Shown: positions 8,478-17,441, counted from the first letter of the stretch. The stretch: DNA of 64,000 nt from DUOA01 sp012839095 (GCA_050951505.1 JBMNJE010000009.1:62001-126000), one strand, 5' to 3'. Made by a program: numbers and translations. The notes: generated by a model from the letters alone, not told the origin.

Positions 8478-9359
8478 ATGCGCATCGGCAGAATATTCGA
8501 TATTGACATATACATCAGTAAATACCTGTTGCTATTAACGGCCGTATTAATAATCATGGGGCGCAGCGGTAACATAACCGCTATTTTTTTCATCTTTCTC
8601 CTTCATGAAATGTCCCATGTCCTGGCTGCCAGACTGCTGAATCTGAAGGTAAAGGAGATAGAACTGCTGCCCTTTGGGGGGGCAGTCAGGATCCAAAGCC
8701 TTTTTGAACTCAATCCGGTTCACGAGATCATTGTGGCAGCAGCGGGCCCTTTTTCCAATGTATTGCTGCTGCTCCTGTATTTTGGCGGTATTCAGGCGGG
8801 ATGGCTTTCCGTCAGCATGCCTGACCCGGATTTTGTCAATATTAATCTTATGCTGGCAGGTTTTAATCTGCTGCCCGCCCTTCCCCTGGATGGCGGAAGA
8901 ATACTGCGGGCCATTCTGTCAGGCCGGATGGGGGTAAAACGCGCAACCCAGATTGCATCAGGCATGGGCATGCTGCTGGCGCTGGCCTTGGCAACTGCAG
9001 GTTTGTATGGTCTCTATTACCGGGTGTTCAACTACTCCCTCTTTGTTTTATCCGGTTTTCTTGTTTATTCCGCTGCCAGGGAAAGAAGAAATGCGACCTA
9101 TGTCATGCTGAAGGACATCACCTACAAAAAGGAATCCCTGCTGAAAGAAGGCAGTCTGCCCATACGTAATATCGCTGTTCTGTCCAGTCTGCCTCTGAAG
9201 GATGTGGTAAAGAAATTTGTACCGCAGCGGTATCATTATGTACAGGTTCTGGATGAGCAGCTGAGGGAGAAGGGATGCTTAAATGAAAGCGAGATTGTCA
9301 GCGGCCTGCTTAATCTGGGAGCCCATGCACCGGTGGGGAGGCTGCTTGGAAGGCTGTAG
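8478..9359 (+). CDS. spoIVFB: SpoIVFB-like M50 intramembrane metalloprotease
   Basis: This 293-residue site-2-protease family protein has six or so membrane segments, zinc motif H43-E-x-x-H47 (LLHEMSHVLA) and the third-ligand motif NLLPALPLDGGRIL with D138. The family cleaves inhibitory N-termini; SpoIVFB processes pro-sigma-K in the mother cell. The C-terminal third, after residue 200, resembles the cytosolic CBS-like region of SpoIVFB. Adjacency to the SpoIVFA-like gene and to min and mre genes supports orthology. The pro-sigma-K substrate is not in the window. Confidence 0.88.
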   Translation: MRIGRIFDIDIYISKYLLLLTAVLIIMGRSGNITAIFFIFLLHEMSHVLAARLLNLKVKEIELLPFGGAVRIQSLFELNPVHEIIVAAAGPFSNVLLLLLYFGGIQAGWLSVSMPDPDFVNINLMLAGFNLLPALPLDGGRILRAILSGRMGVKRATQIASGMGMLLALALATAGLYGLYYRVFNYSLFVLSGFLVYSAARERRNATYVMLKDITYKKESLLKEGSLPIRNIAVLSSLPLKDVVKKFVPQRYHYVQVLDEQLREKGCLNESEIVSGLLNLGAHAPVGRLLGRL

Positions 9360-9418
9360 AAGGATTTCAACCGATTGCGTCGAAAATATAAATGCATTTA
9401 TGTAAAGGAGGCTGCTTG

Positions 9419-11257
9419 TTGGACAAGCTTTTACTTGATCGAATTATGGGGCAGGTATCCAAGCCTGCCCGTTACATGGGAAACGAATACAATATGGTGG
9501 AAAAGAATCCGGAGGATGTATCCATTCGCTTTGCATTTGCTTTCCCTGATATATATGAGGTGGGCATGTCCCACATGGGTATGAAAATCTTATACCATTT
9601 GCTCAACGAGAGAGCGGATACCTATTGCGAGAGGGTATTTGCTCCCTGGGTGGATATGGAACAAAAAATGCGGCAGACAGGGATTCCCCTGTTTACACTG
9701 GAGACCAAGTCTCCGGTTTCCGATTTTGATTTGCTGGGTTTCACCCTCCAATATGAGATGAGTTACACCAATATACTCAACATGCTGGATCTGGCCGGCA
9801 TACCCCTGCTGGCAGAGGAACGGAAGGAAGGTCATCCCTTTGTAATAGCAGGAGGGCCCTGTGCCTATAATGCGGAGCCCCTGGCCGATTTTCTGGATAT
9901 TATTGCCCTGGGCGAAGGGGAGGAGCTTATTGAGGAGCTCCTGGACCTGTACGGAGACTGGAAACAGTCAGGGGAAAGCCGTACTGCCTTCCTGGAAAGG
10001 GCAGCCCGTATCCCGGGTATTTATGTCCCTTCCTTTTACGATGTTTCCTATCTTGAGGACGGACGGATTTCCTCTGTAAGTCCAAACAGAGATGGTGTTC
10101 AGCCGCGCGTATCGAAACGCATAGCAGCGGATATGGATAAGACCTGGTTTCCGGAACGCATTATTGTACCATTTATGGATATTGTCCACGATCGAATCAT
10201 GCTGGAGCTGTTCCGGGGCTGCACCCGGGGCTGCCGCTTTTGTCAGGCCGGCATGATCTACCGGCCGGTCCGGGAACGAAGTCCGGAAAGGCTGCTGGAG
10301 CTGGCGGAAAAACTGGTGCAGAGCACCGGCTATGAGGAAATGTCCCTGTCCTCCTTAAGCTCCAGTGATTATTCCCAGTTGGAGCTACTGGTCAGGCAGA
10401 TGATGGATCGCTTTGCCAAAAAACGGGTATCCCTGTCCCTGCCTTCTCTCCGCCTGGATTCCTTTGAAAAGGAGTATATTCAGGAGATGCAGAAGGTAAG
10501 AAAAACCGGCCTTACCTTCGCTCCGGAGGCGGGAACCCAGCGCCTGCGGGATGTAATCAACAAGGGAGTAAATGAAGAGGACTTGATTAATACCATGACA
10601 GCTGCCTTTGAATCCGGATACAGCACTGTCAAGCTCTATTTTATGATCGGTCTGCCCACTGAAACAGAGGCAGATCTCAGGGGAATAGCGGATTTGGCCA
10701 GAAAGGTTACCGATTGTTATTCCCGGCTGCAGCAGGCAGGGCAGCGGAAAAAGAGGCTGAAGGTCACCATAAGCACCTCTTCCTTTGTACCCAAGCCCTT
10801 TACTCCCTTCCAATGGGAACCCCAGGATACCATGGAGCAGCTCAGGGAAAAGCAGCAGTTCCTGAAGCAGGCACTTCGCATAAGAAATGTGGAATATAAC
10901 TGGCACGATCCGGAAGTCAGCTTTCTGGAGGCAGTATTTGCACGGGGAGATCGCCGGCTGGGAAGAGTGCTTTTATCGGCATGGAAGAAGGGTGCCAAGT
11001 TTGACGGCTGGTCCGAGCACTTTAACATGGCTGCCTGGATGGAGGCCTTTGAAGATAACAAGCTGAGTCCGGATTTCTATGCCCATCGCAGAAGGGAAAA
11101 GGACGAACTCCTTCCCTGGGATCATATTGATGCCGGTGTAACAAAGAGTTTTCTCTGGATGGAATTGCAGAAAGCACTAAGAGGCGAGACCACGCCGGAC
11201 TGCCGTCTGGATTGTGCCGGCTGCGGAATCCGAAGACTGGGAAGGGGGCTTTGCTGA
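9419..11257 (+). CDS. B12-binding-type radical SAM protein (TIGR03960 family)
   Basis: This 612-residue protein carries the radical SAM cluster motif CTRGCRFC (CxxxCxxC) in LELFRGCTRGCRFCQAGM. An N-terminal cobalamin-binding-like fold precedes it (FAFPDIYEVGMSHMGMKILYHLLNE). SAM-binding stretches are EMSLSSLSSSDYSQLE and APEAGTQRLRDVINKG, and the C-terminus is Cys-rich (DCRLDCAGCGIRRLG). It belongs to a widely conserved Firmicute family of unknown reaction found next to a DUF2344 gene and RNase G. The TTG at 9419 is used because AAAGGAGG lies 7 nt upstream. The stop codon overlaps the next start (TGATG). Confidence 0.88.
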   Translation: MDKLLLDRIMGQVSKPARYMGNEYNMVEKNPEDVSIRFAFAFPDIYEVGMSHMGMKILYHLLNERADTYCERVFAPWVDMEQKMRQTGIPLFTLETKSPVSDFDLLGFTLQYEMSYTNILNMLDLAGIPLLAEERKEGHPFVIAGGPCAYNAEPLADFLDIIALGEGEELIEELLDLYGDWKQSGESRTAFLERAARIPGIYVPSFYDVSYLEDGRISSVSPNRDGVQPRVSKRIAADMDKTWFPERIIVPFMDIVHDRIMLELFRGCTRGCRFCQAGMIYRPVRERSPERLLELAEKLVQSTGYEEMSLSSLSSSDYSQLELLVRQMMDRFAKKRVSLSLPSLRLDSFEKEYIQEMQKVRKTGLTFAPEAGTQRLRDVINKGVNEEDLINTMTAAFESGYSTVKLYFMIGLPTETEADLRGIADLARKVTDCYSRLQQAGQRKKRLKVTISTSSFVPKPFTPFQWEPQDTMEQLREKQQFLKQALRIRNVEYNWHDPEVSFLEAVFARGDRRLGRVLLSAWKKGAKFDGWSEHFNMAAWMEAFEDNKLSPDFYAHRRREKDELLPWDHIDAGVTKSFLWMELQKALRGETTPDCRLDCAGCGIRRLGRGLC

Positions 11258-11952
11258 TGCGGGTTATAATTGAATATACCAAGGAAGAACGGGTAAAATT
11301 CATTTCTCACCTGGATTTGATGCGGACCATGCAGCGTGCGGTCCGCCGGGCAGGGATCCCCATAGCCTATTCCCAGGGCTTCAACCCCCATCCGGTAATG
11401 GCTTTTGCTTCTGCCCTGCCGGTTGGTGTTACCAGTGAGAGGGAGTATATGGATATTATACTGGCTGAACCTGTCTCCCTGCCGGTTTTAAATGAACGGT
11501 TGAATCATGCTCTTCCCAGGGGCATAGCAATACGGGATTCAGTGGTTACCGATGATAAAACCCCTTCACTCATGAGCCTGATAGAACGGGCGGATTACAG
11601 GGTGGCCGGAGCGGAGTGGGACTGGGAGAAAGCCGTGACTGCCTATTTGAATGAACCCGAGATTATAGTTGAAAAGAAAGGAAAAAGAGGAGCTGTCAGC
11701 GTAAACCTGAAGGAAAGCATTCATGCCGTCATGGCTGATGAAGATGATCCGAAGGTGCTGCATATTTCAATGAAGACAGGAAGCAAGGGCAGCCTCAAGC
11801 CGGAAATTGCTGTAAAATCCATGCTGGAGCTGTCAGAACAGCACTTTCCCGGGGATGAATCCTTTGGTCTGCCGGCTGCTGTTCACCGTACAGGGCTCTA
11901 TATCTTAAAAGACGGTGAATGGGTTACTCCTCTGGCATTAAAGAAGGATTAG
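11257..11952 (+). CDS. TIGR03936/DUF2344 radical SAM-linked protein
   Basis: This 231-residue protein of unknown biochemical role opens with MRVIIEYTKEERVKFISHLDLMRTMQRA and IAYSQGFNPHPVMAFASALPVGV, the hallmark of the DUF2344 family. It starts within the stop codon of the radical SAM gene, so translation is coupled and the two proteins probably act together. In many genomes the pair is fused or adjacent, and it sits beside rng as here. A role in RNA or ribosome modification is guessed from context only. Confidence 0.85.
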   Translation: MRVIIEYTKEERVKFISHLDLMRTMQRAVRRAGIPIAYSQGFNPHPVMAFASALPVGVTSEREYMDIILAEPVSLPVLNERLNHALPRGIAIRDSVVTDDKTPSLMSLIERADYRVAGAEWDWEKAVTAYLNEPEIIVEKKGKRGAVSVNLKESIHAVMADEDDPKVLHISMKTGSKGSLKPEIAVKSMLELSEQHFPGDESFGLPAAVHRTGLYILKDGEWVTPLALKKD

Positions 11953-11961
11953 GGTGATTTG

Positions 11962-13533
11962 GTGAGCAAGCGCATTATAATAGATGTTCATCATGAACAG
12001 GTCCGTGTGGCGCTCATGGAAGAGGACGAATTGGCGGAAATATATATAGAGGACACCGATCATCAAAGAATAGCAGGCAATATCTACCGGGGCAGGGTGG
12101 TAAATGTGCTGCCCGGCATGCAGGCAGCCTTTGTGGACATTGGCCTGGAGAAAAACGCCTTTCTCTATGTGGGAGACATCCGAACAGACAAAGCTGTTTT
12201 TGAATTTGCCGGCAGCAGCCCCAGACTGGAGGAAGGCCTGCGCAGCCCCTCCATACGGGATCTTCTCAGGGAGGGACAGGAGCTGACGGTACAGGTGCTG
12301 AAGGACCCCATAGGCACCAAGGGAGCCAGGGTGACAACGCATATTACACTGCCGGGCCGGTATATGGTGCTTATGCCCACGGTAAACTATATAGGTGTAT
12401 CCAGAAGAATAGAAGACGAGGAAGAAAGACAGAGGCTGAAGGAAATCACCGAGCAGATAAAACCGGAATCCATGGGTCTTATTGTACGAACGGCTGCACA
12501 GGAAAAAGATCGTAATGATTTTGAACCGGATGTGGACTTTCTGGTCCGTCTCTGGGAAAGAATAAAAAAGCGGGAGCTGAAAGGCAGGGTACCCAGGCTG
12601 CTGCACAAGGATGAAAGCCTTATTTACCGTATAGTCCGGGATCTGTTTACTAAGGATGTTGCCAGGCTCATTATCAATGATTGGGACGAATATAACAAGA
12701 TAGTGGAATGGACAGAGCTGATTTCACCGGTTCTTAAGAAACGGGTGGAATATTTTGAACCGGATGGCAGCATATTCGAAGTCAACGGAATAGAAGCCAA
12801 GATTGAAAAGGCCATCCAGAAAAAGGTCTGGCTGAAGAACGGGGGACATATCATAATCGAGCCCACGGAAGCTCTTACCGTAATAGACGTCAATACCGGC
12901 AGGTATGTGGGAAGTGTCAATCTGGAGGACACGGTCCTCAATACCAATCTGGAGGCAGCGGAGGAGATTGCCAGGCAGATACGTCTCCGGGACATAGGGG
13001 GCATCATTGTAATTGATTTCATTGACATGGATAATGAGGACCATCGCCGGCAGGTGCTGGATGTTTTGAAGGCGGCTCTTAAGCGGGATCGGACCAAAAC
13101 CAACGTGCTTGGTTTTACCGGTCTGGGCCTGGTGGAAATGACCAGGAAAAAGGTACACAACCGTCTGACTCATACCCTGCTGAAACCCTGTCCTTCCTGC
13201 AGCGGAACCGGTAAGGTCTATTCTGAAAGCATGGTTCTGGCCAAGCTGGAAAAGGAGCTGGAGCGAATGACTCAGGGCAGGGGGCTCTATGGAGTGCTGG
13301 TGGAAATTCATCCGGCGGTGGCCAAACTGTGGATGGAGGAGGACGGACGGGGGCTGGAAATTATGGAAGGGGCCCTGGGCAGCAGAATCCTGCTGCGCAC
13401 CAACCACGCCCTGCATGTGGAGGATGCCAATCTGATGCCCCTCCAAACATACGAAGAAGCTTTGGACATACTGCAGAAGCTGGATGACACTGTATATACC
13501 ACCGGCTTCGGGCTGACCAAGACGGTGAGATGA
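11962..13533 (+). CDS. rng: Ribonuclease G/E family endoribonuclease
   Basis: This protein of about 523 residues contains an S1 RNA-binding domain (about residues 35-120: GNIYRGRVVNVLPGMQAAFVDIG), an RNase H-like and DNase I-like catalytic core with the acidic motifs VIDVNTGRYVG and GGIIVIDFIDM, and the zinc-link CPSCSGTGK. It cleaves single-stranded RNA 5'-end dependently, in rRNA maturation and mRNA decay. GTG 11962 or the TTG one codon upstream may be the start; GGGTGA is close by. It is 9 nt after the DUF2344 gene. The long C-terminal scaffold region of E. coli RNase E is absent, so RNase G-type architecture is favoured. Confidence 0.9.
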   Translation: MSKRIIIDVHHEQVRVALMEEDELAEIYIEDTDHQRIAGNIYRGRVVNVLPGMQAAFVDIGLEKNAFLYVGDIRTDKAVFEFAGSSPRLEEGLRSPSIRDLLREGQELTVQVLKDPIGTKGARVTTHITLPGRYMVLMPTVNYIGVSRRIEDEEERQRLKEITEQIKPESMGLIVRTAAQEKDRNDFEPDVDFLVRLWERIKKRELKGRVPRLLHKDESLIYRIVRDLFTKDVARLIINDWDEYNKIVEWTELISPVLKKRVEYFEPDGSIFEVNGIEAKIEKAIQKKVWLKNGGHIIIEPTEALTVIDVNTGRYVGSVNLEDTVLNTNLEAAEEIARQIRLRDIGGIIVIDFIDMDNEDHRRQVLDVLKAALKRDRTKTNVLGFTGLGLVEMTRKKVHNRLTHTLLKPCPSCSGTGKVYSESMVLAKLEKELERMTQGRGLYGVLVEIHPAVAKLWMEEDGRGLEIMEGALGSRILLRTNHALHVEDANLMPLQTYEEALDILQKLDDTVYTTGFGLTKTVR

Positions 13534-13593
13534 TAAAGAAGCTGCTGCAATCTACAATGAATCTGCTGCAGGGCTGAATGGAGCTGCTGAATT

Positions 13594-14112
13594 ATGAAGA
13601 TGTGCAAACGACAGGAGATTTTCCAGGGGAAAATAATAAAGGTTTTTCTGGATGATGTGGAGCTGGCAGACGGCAGCCGGACCACCAGAGAGGTTGTGTA
13701 TCACAAGGAAGCCGTTGCCGTGGCAGCAGTTGATGAGAACAAGAATATATTAATGGTAAGACAATACCGGTATCCCATTGGCAGGGATATGCTGGAACTG
13801 CCGGCAGGCCTGGTGGATGAGGGAGAAGAGCCGCTGCAGGCAGCCAGGCGGGAGCTCAGGGAAGAGACGGGATATGAAGCGGCTCGCTGGGATCTGCTTA
13901 CCGCCATCCACCCCTCTCCCGGATCCCATAATGAGAAAATACATATCTATGCGGCGTCAGACCTGAAGCAGGTTTCAGATCAGTGCCTGGATGAAGATGA
14001 AATTCTCACCTGCTCCCTGATTCCTGCAGATGATGCAGTGAAGATGATAAAGGAAGGAAAAATAATGGATGGTAAGACCATCATCGGAATTCTGCTTTAT
14101 CTGGCGCAATAA
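13594..14112 (+). CDS. NUDIX hydrolase, ADP-ribose pyrophosphatase type
   Basis: This 172-residue protein has a full Nudix box, G-x5-E-x7-REUxEExGU, in GLVDEGEEPLQAARRELREE followed by TGY. The N-terminus VFLDDVELADGSRTTREVVYH and the downstream PSPGSHNEKIHIY resemble NudF ADP-ribose diphosphatases, which split ADP-ribose to AMP and ribose-5-phosphate. It starts 60 nt after rng with RBS GGAG. Substrate assignment rests on family resemblance alone. Confidence 0.82.
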   Translation: MKMCKRQEIFQGKIIKVFLDDVELADGSRTTREVVYHKEAVAVAAVDENKNILMVRQYRYPIGRDMLELPAGLVDEGEEPLQAARRELREETGYEAARWDLLTAIHPSPGSHNEKIHIYAASDLKQVSDQCLDEDEILTCSLIPADDAVKMIKEGKIMDGKTIIGILLYLAQ

Positions 14113-14128
14113 TATTTTTTTATACCAA

Positions 14129-14156
14129 TTGACTGATAATAATGGTAAACTATAAA
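14129..14156 (+). promoter_or_regulatory. Sigma-A promoter candidate for the sugar-phosphate isomerase-like gene
   Basis: TTGACT (14129-14134) and TATAAA (14151-14156) are spaced by 16 nt, about 46 nt before the start codon. Confidence 0.62.
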
Positions 14157-14202
14157 GAGCAGAACAAACCGCACACAATAATGGGAACAGGAGAGTGAAG
14201 AA

Positions 14203-14928
14203 ATGGAGTATGGATTACAGCTGTACAGCATTCGAGACATTACCGGAGAGAACCTGGAAGATGCCCTCAGGCAGGTAGCTGAGATTGGCTATAAGTTTGT
14301 AGAATTTGCAGGATTCTTCGGGCATACAGCCGGGGAAGTGACTGAGATGCTGGAAAAGCATGGGCTCAGGGTATCAGGAACCCATTCAGACTGGAGGGAT
14401 CTTGTTAAGGATTTTGACGGCACTCTTGCCTACCATAAAGCAATCGGAAACAGGAACTTCATTGTACCGGGAACCGATCTCTGGACACGCAGGACAATGG
14501 ATGACTTTATTAATCATGCAAATGAACTGCAGCCCAAGCTTGCAGCAGAAGGCATAACATTTGGATTTCACAATCACAGCAGAGAGTTTTTGACTACAGA
14601 GGAAGGATATATTCCTTTCTTGGAACTTGTTGAAAAGACTGATCTGAAGCTGGAGCTTGACACTTATTGGGCCTATGCTGCCGGGGAAGATCCCGTGGAA
14701 CTGATGGAGAAATATAAGGAGCGCATCCATTTTATACATATAAAGGACGGCGATGCCAAAGGAAACGGCAGACCCTTGGGAATGGGTACAGCACCGGTGA
14801 AAGCAGTCTACGAAAAGGCCCTTGAACTGAATTTTCCCATGGTAGTAGAAAGTGAAACCCTGGATCCCAGCGGCATAGCTGAGGCAAAAATCTGCTTTGA
14901 GTACCTGAAGAAGCTTGAAGAAGCCTGA
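14203..14928 (+). CDS. Sugar phosphate isomerase/epimerase family protein (AP endonuclease 2-like TIM barrel)
   Basis: This 241-residue TIM-barrel protein begins MEYGLQLYSIRDITGENLEDALRQVAEIGYKFVEFAG. Metal-ligand-type motifs include FGFHNHSREF, LELDTYWAYAAGEDP, RIHFIHIKDGD and VVESETLDPSG. Relatives isomerise or epimerise sugars and inositols such as xylose or inosose, but the substrate cannot be read from the sequence. It is a single gene with its own promoter, inserted between rng and rplU compared with the common order. RBS is GGAGAGTG. Confidence 0.8.
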   Translation: MEYGLQLYSIRDITGENLEDALRQVAEIGYKFVEFAGFFGHTAGEVTEMLEKHGLRVSGTHSDWRDLVKDFDGTLAYHKAIGNRNFIVPGTDLWTRRTMDDFINHANELQPKLAAEGITFGFHNHSREFLTTEEGYIPFLELVEKTDLKLELDTYWAYAAGEDPVELMEKYKERIHFIHIKDGDAKGNGRPLGMGTAPVKAVYEKALELNFPMVVESETLDPSGIAEAKICFEYLKKLEEA

Positions 14929-14964
14929 TATAAAAAGGCAGGATTACAAACGGATTTTAATTTG

Positions 14965-14994
14965 TTGACAAGCCAAAAGGCAGTGTGGTAGAAT
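14965..14994 (+). promoter_or_regulatory. Sigma-A promoter for rplU-prp-rpmA
   Basis: Consensus TTGACA (14965-14970) is followed after 18 nt by TAGAAT (14989-14994). Transcription would start near 15001, giving a leader of about 120 nt before rplU. Confidence 0.75.
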
Positions 14995-15000
14995 AAGTTT

Positions 15001-15122
15001 TGTGTAAACTTGCGCAGTTTTGCGCCGGTTTGTGTTAGCCGCACGGATATGGTGCCTGAAAATTCCCGGCAAAGGCGGGATACCAGCATCCGGCGAGACT
15101 GGTCAGAGGAGGTGCGTTACCC
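15001..15122 (+). ncRNA. Putative L21 leader RNA (ribosomal protein autoregulatory 5' UTR)
   Basis: The 120-nt untranslated leader is GC-rich and can fold: CCCGGCAAAGGCGGG and the ACTGGTCAGAGGAGG region near the RBS are visible. Firmicutes commonly carry the L21 leader motif at this site, upstream of rplU-prp-rpmA. I identify it by position and general appearance, not by a covariance match. Confidence 0.45.
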
Positions 15123-15434
15123 ATGTATGCCATAATTAAAACAGGCGGAAAGCAGTACAAGGTACAGGAAGGAGACATCATCCGGGTAGAAAAGCTGGAT
15201 GTGGAAGAGGGTTCCGTTGTTGAGTTTGATGAAGTACTTGCTGTAAACAATGACAATGGACTTAAGGTTGGTACTCCCCTGGTGGAAGGTGCTGTAGTGG
15301 AAGCCAATGTGCTGAAACAGGGAAAGAGCAAAAAGATTATTGTTTTCAAGTACAAGGCTAAGAAGAATTATCGTAAAAAGCAAGGTCATCGTCAGCCCTA
15401 TACCCAGGTTCAGATCACCAAAATCAATGCATAA
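15123..15434 (+). CDS. rplU: 50S ribosomal protein L21
   Basis: This 103-residue protein is a textbook L21: MYAIIKTGGKQYKVQEGDIIRVEKLD, KKIIVFKYKAKKNYRKKQGHRQPYT and QVQITKI. It binds 23S rRNA in the large subunit. AGAGGAGGTG provides a strong ribosome binding site. It is the first gene of the rplU-prp-rpmA operon. Confidence 0.98.
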   Translation: MYAIIKTGGKQYKVQEGDIIRVEKLDVEEGSVVEFDEVLAVNNDNGLKVGTPLVEGAVVEANVLKQGKSKKIIVFKYKAKKNYRKKQGHRQPYTQVQITKINA

Positions 15435-15449
15435 AGCTGGTTGACGGAA

Positions 15450-15785
15450 ATGATTCGAATTGTATTCCAGTCCGGGCCGGAAGGCCGGATACAGGAATTT
15501 ATGGTAAAGGGACATGCCGGTTATGATGAGGCGGGAAAGGACATAGTATGTGCTGCTGTATCAGCAGTAGCCCAGACAGCTGTCATCGGCCTTATGACTG
15601 CAGCCGGCATCCATCCGGAGCACAGGCAGCAAAACGGATTGCTGCATTGCATTTTACCGGATGAAATGAGTGATGAACAGATCCGGGCAGCTGATATCAT
15701 ACTGAAAACCATGCTGGCCGGATTGCGAAGTATCCGGGATGGATACCCGGACCTGATCTCCATAGAGGAAAGGACGGTGGAATGA
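15450..15785 (+). CDS. prp: Ribosomal-processing cysteine protease Prp (YsxB)
   Basis: This 111-residue protein is the cysteine protease that removes the N-terminal extension of L27 in Firmicutes. The catalytic motif GHAGYDEAGKDIVCAAVS places His22 and Cys34 exactly as in the Staphylococcus aureus enzyme. The ATG at 15450 is chosen, giving the usual MIRIVFQ start, over TTG 15441. It lies between L21 and L27 and its substrate is the next gene. Its stop codon abuts the rpmA start. Confidence 0.95.
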   Translation: MIRIVFQSGPEGRIQEFMVKGHAGYDEAGKDIVCAAVSAVAQTAVIGLMTAAGIHPEHRQQNGLLHCILPDEMSDEQIRAADIILKTMLAGLRSIRDGYPDLISIEERTVE

Positions 15786-16088
15786 ATGTTTATAATGGAT
15801 TTACAATTATTTGCAAGCAAAAAGGGAGTAGGCAGTTCCCGAAACGGACGTGACAGTGAATCCAAGCGTCTGGGTCCTAAAAGGGCTGACGGACAGTTTG
15901 TATTGGCTGGCAACATCCTGGTAAGGCAGAGAGGCACCAAGATTCACCCCGGGGCCAACGTCGGCATCGGAAGCGACGACACCCTCTTTGCAATCACAGA
16001 CGGTGTTGTCCGGTTTGAACGCAAGGGCAGAAACAGAAAGCAGGTCAGCGTTTATCCACAGGTAGACGGTGCAGCTGCCCAGATGTAA
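15786..16088 (+). CDS. rpmA: 50S ribosomal protein L27 with Prp-cleaved N-terminal extension
   Basis: This 100-residue protein contains the L27 core (ASKKGVGSSRNGRDSESKRLG, ILVRQRGTKIHPGANVGIG). It carries the Firmicute prepeptide MFIMDLQLFA just before SKKG, the Prp recognition site, so the mature protein should begin at Ser11 after cleavage behind LQLFA. L27 reaches the peptidyl transferase centre with its mature N-terminus, so removal is needed for function. ATG 15786 or 15795 could start translation. A terminator follows directly. Confidence 0.97.
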   Translation: MFIMDLQLFASKKGVGSSRNGRDSESKRLGPKRADGQFVLAGNILVRQRGTKIHPGANVGIGSDDTLFAITDGVVRFERKGRNRKQVSVYPQVDGAAAQM

Positions 16089-16100
16089 GAGTAAAAAAAA

Positions 16101-16133
16101 GAACCACTGCTTTTTGCTGCAGTGGTTCTTTGT
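16101..16133 (+). terminator. Terminator after rpmA
   Basis: GAACCACTGC (16101-16110) pairs with GCAGTGGTTC (16119-16128), then T-rich sequence. A run of A precedes the stem, so it could act in both directions. Confidence 0.85.
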
Positions 16134-16139
16134 TCTGTA

Positions 16140-16148
16140 TGATATAAT
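16140..16148 (+). promoter_or_regulatory. Extended -10 promoter element for obgE
   Basis: TGA followed by perfect TATAAT lies 22 nt before the obgE start, immediately after the rpmA terminator. No convincing -35 is seen, because that region is occupied by the terminator stem. Confidence 0.4.
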
Positions 16149-16169
16149 CCACAGGTGGTGCGGCACGGC

Positions 16170-17441
16170 ATGTTTGTAGACAAGGTAAAGATCAGCATCA
16201 AGGCCGGAGACGGCGGAAACGGAGCTGTTTCCTTCAGAAGAGAAAAATACATTCCCAGGGGCGGCCCCGACGGCGGGGACGGCGGCAGGGGCGGTGACAT
16301 TATTTTTGAAGTCAACAGCGGCCTTCATACCCTGATGGATTTTCGTTACAGGAAAAAGTTTGCAGCCCGATCCGGTGAGGACGGCAAGGGCAGCAGGCAG
16401 ACGGGAAAAGACGGAGAATCCCTGATAATAAAGGTTCCTCCGGGTACGGTCATCCGGGATGAACAGACGGGTTTGGTACTGGCCGACCTTCGGAAGCCCG
16501 GAGAAAAAAGGGTGCTTCTGCGGGGCGGAAAAGGTGGCAGGGGAAATGCGCATTTTGCAACCCCTACCCGGCAGACCCCCCGCTTTGCCCGGCAGGGGAG
16601 CAAGGGCCGGGAACGCACCGTTATCCTGGAGCTTAAATCCATAGCCGATGTAGGGCTGATTGGTTTTCCCAATGTGGGGAAATCCACCATACTGTCAGTC
16701 TTAAGCTCTGCCCGGCCTAAAATTGCAGATTACCACTTTACCACCCTGAAGCCCAACCTCGGAGTGGTGCGGGTAAGGGAAGGGCAGTCCTTTGTCATGG
16801 CGGATATACCGGGAATCATTGAGGGTGCCCACGAAGGGGCAGGTCTGGGCTACGAATTTCTCAGGCATATTGAGCGGACCCGGATTCTTGTCCATGTAAT
16901 TGATGCATCCGGTTCGGAAGGCAGAGATCCCCTGGAGGATTTTCACATAATCAACAGGGAGCTTGAGAAATACAGCGAAAAGCTGGCCGGGCGTCCTCAG
17001 ATTATTGCAGCCAATAAATCGGATATACCTGGTGCCGATGAACATGGGGAAAGGCTGAGGGAAGCCCTGGAAAGAGAGGGTTACAAGGTCTTTTTCGTAT
17101 CTGCCGCTCAGAACAAGGGTTTTGCCCCCCTGCTGGATGAAATCATCCGGCTTCTGGATGAACTGCCTGAAGAGGAATCCTTTGTGGTGGAGGAAGTGGA
17201 TCCGGCTGCTCTGGATGAGACAGAGCCCTTTGAAATTACTGAGGAAGACGGGGCTTATCTTGTCTCCGGCCCCGCTGTGGACAGGCTCCTGGGCATGGTC
17301 AATATGGATGATTACGAATCCCTCCAGTTTTTCCAAAGGTCGCTGAGAAGGCTGGGCATAATCGATGCCCTGCGGGAAAGAGGAGTTCAGGAGGGAGACA
17401 CGGTCCACATGGGCGACTGGTCCTTTGATTTCATAGAATGA
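16170..17441 (+). CDS. obgE: GTPase ObgE/CgtA
   Basis: This 423-residue essential GTPase functions in 50S assembly, the stringent response and, in Bacillus, entry into sporulation. The glycine-rich Obg fold spans residues 1-158 (MFVDKVKISIKAGDGGNGAVSF, GGRGNAHFATPTRQTPRFA). The G domain follows, with GFPNVGKST (G1), DIPGIIEGAHEGAGLG (G3) and NKSD (G4). The C-terminal OCT domain is complete (about residues 350-423). Two upstream in-frame GTG codons exist; ATG 16170 gives the canonical N-terminus. Confidence 0.97.
   Translation: MFVDKVKISIKAGDGGNGAVSFRREKYIPRGGPDGGDGGRGGDIIFEVNSGLHTLMDFRYRKKFAARSGEDGKGSRQTGKDGESLIIKVPPGTVIRDEQTGLVLADLRKPGEKRVLLRGGKGGRGNAHFATPTRQTPRFARQGSKGRERTVILELKSIADVGLIGFPNVGKSTILSVLSSARPKIADYHFTTLKPNLGVVRVREGQSFVMADIPGIIEGAHEGAGLGYEFLRHIERTRILVHVIDASGSEGRDPLEDFHIINRELEKYSEKLAGRPQIIAANKSDIPGADEHGERLREALEREGYKVFFVSAAQNKGFAPLLDEIIRLLDELPEEESFVVEEVDPAALDETEPFEITEEDGAYLVSGPAVDRLLGMVNMDDYESLQFFQRSLRRLGIIDALRERGVQEGDTVHMGDWSFDFIE

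Noticed and set aside
13534..13593. Imperfect CTGCTG repeats between rng and the NUDIX gene
   Set aside because: The copies are short and degenerate, with no symmetry or array structure, and probably reflect chance in a GC-balanced spacer.
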